Assembly: GCA_963779845.1 (NCBI GenBank)
Contig: CAVZZV010000002.1
Coordinates: 248,001-312,000 of the forward strand
DNA: 64,000 bases
Source: CAVZZV01 sp963779845
GTDB lineage: Bacteria > Bacteroidota > Bacteroidia > Bacteroidales > GCA-2748055
Reading direction: 5' to 3'
The position numbers were made by a program, and so were the translations under genes. The notes beneath the pieces were generated by a model that worked only from the letters and a program-made list of their open reading frames with translations, did no database searches and was not told where the DNA came from. This document shows positions 62,287-64,000 of this stretch, one piece after another. Every line of letters begins with the position of its first letter. The stretch's first letter is position 1.

Positions 62287-64000
62287 ATGGTGACTTCCAC
62301 CTCGCCTGCAACCCGGAAAATAGTGTTTGCCGAAATTATTCTTCCGCTAGCCCTTAACCAAACCTATACTTATTCCGTCCCGGTGGGATTATTTAATGAG
62401 GTCTCTATTGGGAAAAGGGTTATTGTGCAGTTCGGAAAACGGAAAATGTATACCGGACTAATTTATTCCCTACACGATATTGCTCCTGAAGAAGATCATG
62501 TCAAAGAGATATTAAGCATTTTGGATGATAAAGTGCTTATTAATACCACACAAATTAAATTCTGGGAATGGATAGCAGCGTACTACCTGTGTAGTCTTGG
62601 CGAAGTTTTTAAGGCGGCTCTTCCGTCCGGACTTAAGCTGGAAAGTGAATCGAGGTTTATGGTGCGCGAGGATTTCAATCCGGAAACTCTCGAAAACATC
62701 CCTCAGGAAAGTATTTTTAATCTGGTTTCCCAATCCAACGGGATAAGCATGGACGGACTTGTAAAAATCCTTAAAAACCAGGGAATTCATAAAGATCTTA
62801 ATTTACTCCTGGAAAAAAAAGCCATCGTTATTGAGGAATCCCTTAAGGATAAATACAAACCTAAAAAGAAGACTTTTGTTTCACTAGATCCTTCTCTTGA
62901 CAGTGAGGAAAAATTAAATCAAGCCCTTGACAGTTTGGTGAATGCTCCTCGTCAAAAGGAGTTTTTATTGGAGTTTCTGGGAAAACTGTCCGGTGATGCA
63001 CCTGATGGGTTCATTAATTGGAATGCCAGATACGATAAGGAGTCACTCTTTCACATGGCCGTTAAAATCCCTTTTTCCAGCTTGAAATCGAACCATTCTG
63101 CCCTCTCTGCCCTGGAAAAAAAAGGATTTCTTGTCCGGAATGAAACAGAGACCGATCGTTTTGGTATTTACCAGGGGATAAGGAGGGAAATATTCAAACT
63201 TGATGAGCAACAGCAAACAGCCTTTGACCAGACCCTTCATCTCTTTCAGGAGAAGAATGTTGTCCTGATGCATGGGGTCACTTCAAGTGGCAAGACAGAA
63301 ATTTACATTCGTCTTATAAAAAAAAACCTGGATGAGGGAAAGCAGGTCCTTTATCTCCTCCCGGAAATAGCCCTGAGCGCACAGATAGTAGCCCGTTTGC
63401 AGGAGGTTTTTGGGGACAATATGGCCGTTTACCACAGTAAGTTTAGCGATGCCGAACGGGTTGAAGTTTACATGAAAATCAGATCGCGCCATGAGTCGGG
63501 TATCAATTTGGTTGTGGGGGTAAGATCTGCCATTTTTCTCCCCTTTGATGATCTTGGACTCATCATTGTAGATGAAGAACACGAAAACACCTATAAACAG
63601 CATGACCCAGCTCCCCGTTATCATGCCCGTGATTCTGCTATCCTGCTTGCTTCACTTTATGAGGGAAAAGTCCTGCTTGGAACAGCGACACCTTCTGTTG
63701 AAAGCTATAAAAATGCGCTAGACGGAAAGTATGGCCTGGTTACACTGAATAAACGCTTTGGTGGTATGCTTTTGCCTGAAATAAAGGTGGCGGATGTCCG
63801 GAAAGCACGATTGAAAAAGCAAATGAAATCGGTATTCACCCCACTCTTGTTAAAAGAAATTGAAACTGCACTAAAGGGCGGACAGCAGGTAATTTTATTT
63901 CAAAACAGGCGTGGTTATTCCTCTTATCTTGAATGTGAGGAATGCGGATGGATACCCTATTGCAACAAATGTGATGTAAGCCTTACTTACCACCGGTTCC
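62287..64000 (+). CDS. priA: Primosomal replication protein PriA, 3' end outside the window
   Basis: Restart helicase at stalled forks. The ATG at 62287 is 2 bp after the pfkA stop; 571 codons are present. The N-terminal fork-binding region (FAEIILPLALNQTYTYSVP) is followed by the helicase part: Walker A GVTSSGKTE at about 330, DEEHENTYKQHDPAPRYHARD, GTATPSVES, and the first zinc-binding cysteines (LECEECGWIPYCNKC). The frame stays open at the right edge, so the gene continues. Confidence 0.94.
   Translation, partial: MVTSTSPATRKIVFAEIILPLALNQTYTYSVPVGLFNEVSIGKRVIVQFGKRKMYTGLIYSLHDIAPEEDHVKEILSILDDKVLINTTQIKFWEWIAAYYLCSLGEVFKAALPSGLKLESESRFMVREDFNPETLENIPQESIFNLVSQSNGISMDGLVKILKNQGIHKDLNLLLEKKAIVIEESLKDKYKPKKKTFVSLDPSLDSEEKLNQALDSLVNAPRQKEFLLEFLGKLSGDAPDGFINWNARYDKESLFHMAVKIPFSSLKSNHSALSALEKKGFLVRNETETDRFGIYQGIRREIFKLDEQQQTAFDQTLHLFQEKNVVLMHGVTSSGKTEIYIRLIKKNLDEGKQVLYLLPEIALSAQIVARLQEVFGDNMAVYHSKFSDAERVEVYMKIRSRHESGINLVVGVRSAIFLPFDDLGLIIVDEEHENTYKQHDPAPRYHARDSAILLASLYEGKVLLGTATPSVESYKNALDGKYGLVTLNKRFGGMLLPEIKVADVRKARLKKQMKSVFTPLLLKEIETALKGGQQVILFQNRRGYSSYLECEECGWIPYCNKCDVSLTYHRF

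Overview
The window looks like a chromosomal segment of a Bacteroidota bacterium, probably an anaerobic, polysaccharide-using member near Bacteroidales/Marinilabiliales. The reasons are: a Bacteroides-type ECF sigma/FecR pair, repeated promoters of the form TTTG-N19..22-TAnnTTTG, a PorQ-like type IX secretion protein, DUF4369/TlpA lipoproteins, sulfatases, a MuiA-like protein and a fused glycogen synthase/phosphorylase. This placement rests on gene content only. Gene density is high and most genes are ordinary housekeeping.

Layout. 1-13.3 kb: FecR anti-sigma (cut by the window edge) and its ECF sigma factor, a carboxypeptidase-regulatory-like protein, asparagine synthetase B, a membrane pyrophosphatase, CorA, a MuiA-like protein, LpxH and two tandem TlpA-like lipoproteins, one without its redox cysteines. 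13.6-25.2 kb: a glycogen block with a debranching enzyme, a GT4 glycosyltransferase, a GH57 enzyme, a 1411-residue GT3 synthase-GT35 phosphorylase fusion and a convergent GH13 branching enzyme. No ADP-glucose pyrophosphorylase is present, so this looks like UDP-glucose-based glycogen metabolism. 25.4-27.9 kb: ribF (frameshifted) and ahcY.

27.8-33.0 kb is a gene graveyard between ahcY and the conserved greA side. It holds two RHS-core remnants, an attC-like hairpin, a 19-bp inverted repeat, an intact ORF6N gene with three related palindromes, a broken integrase, a HEPN-MNT pair, a sulfatase-GH16 chimera and a possible HTH scrap. 33.0-51.4 kb is core again: Rieske-like lipoprotein, greA, HIT, ruvC, an EamA transporter, serS, rpmA, rplU with a basic tail, a DUF151 nuclease, a CNT transporter (frameshifted), GT2, a DppC-like permease, recQ, tatC, lptB, tRNA-Leu, tig, clpP and clpX (frameshifted).

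51.4-57.1 kb: an EamA transporter, then a leftward sulfatase cluster with a ribokinase, one intact sulfatase, one shortened sulfatase and two mirror-image chimeras between sulfatase and ADP-ribosylglycohydrolase pieces. A perfect 40-bp palindrome overlaps the promoter of this cluster. 57.1-64 kb: a glycosyltransferase, porQ, cmk, ispH, pfkA and the start of priA.

Most notable signals: the ORF6N gene and two nearby intergenic palindromes all spell the same short peptide motif (R-S-Q-x-x-T) in one frame; the 40-bp palindrome between divergent promoters; the mirror-image gene chimeras; and several single-base frame breaks, mostly in homopolymers, that may be sequencing errors.
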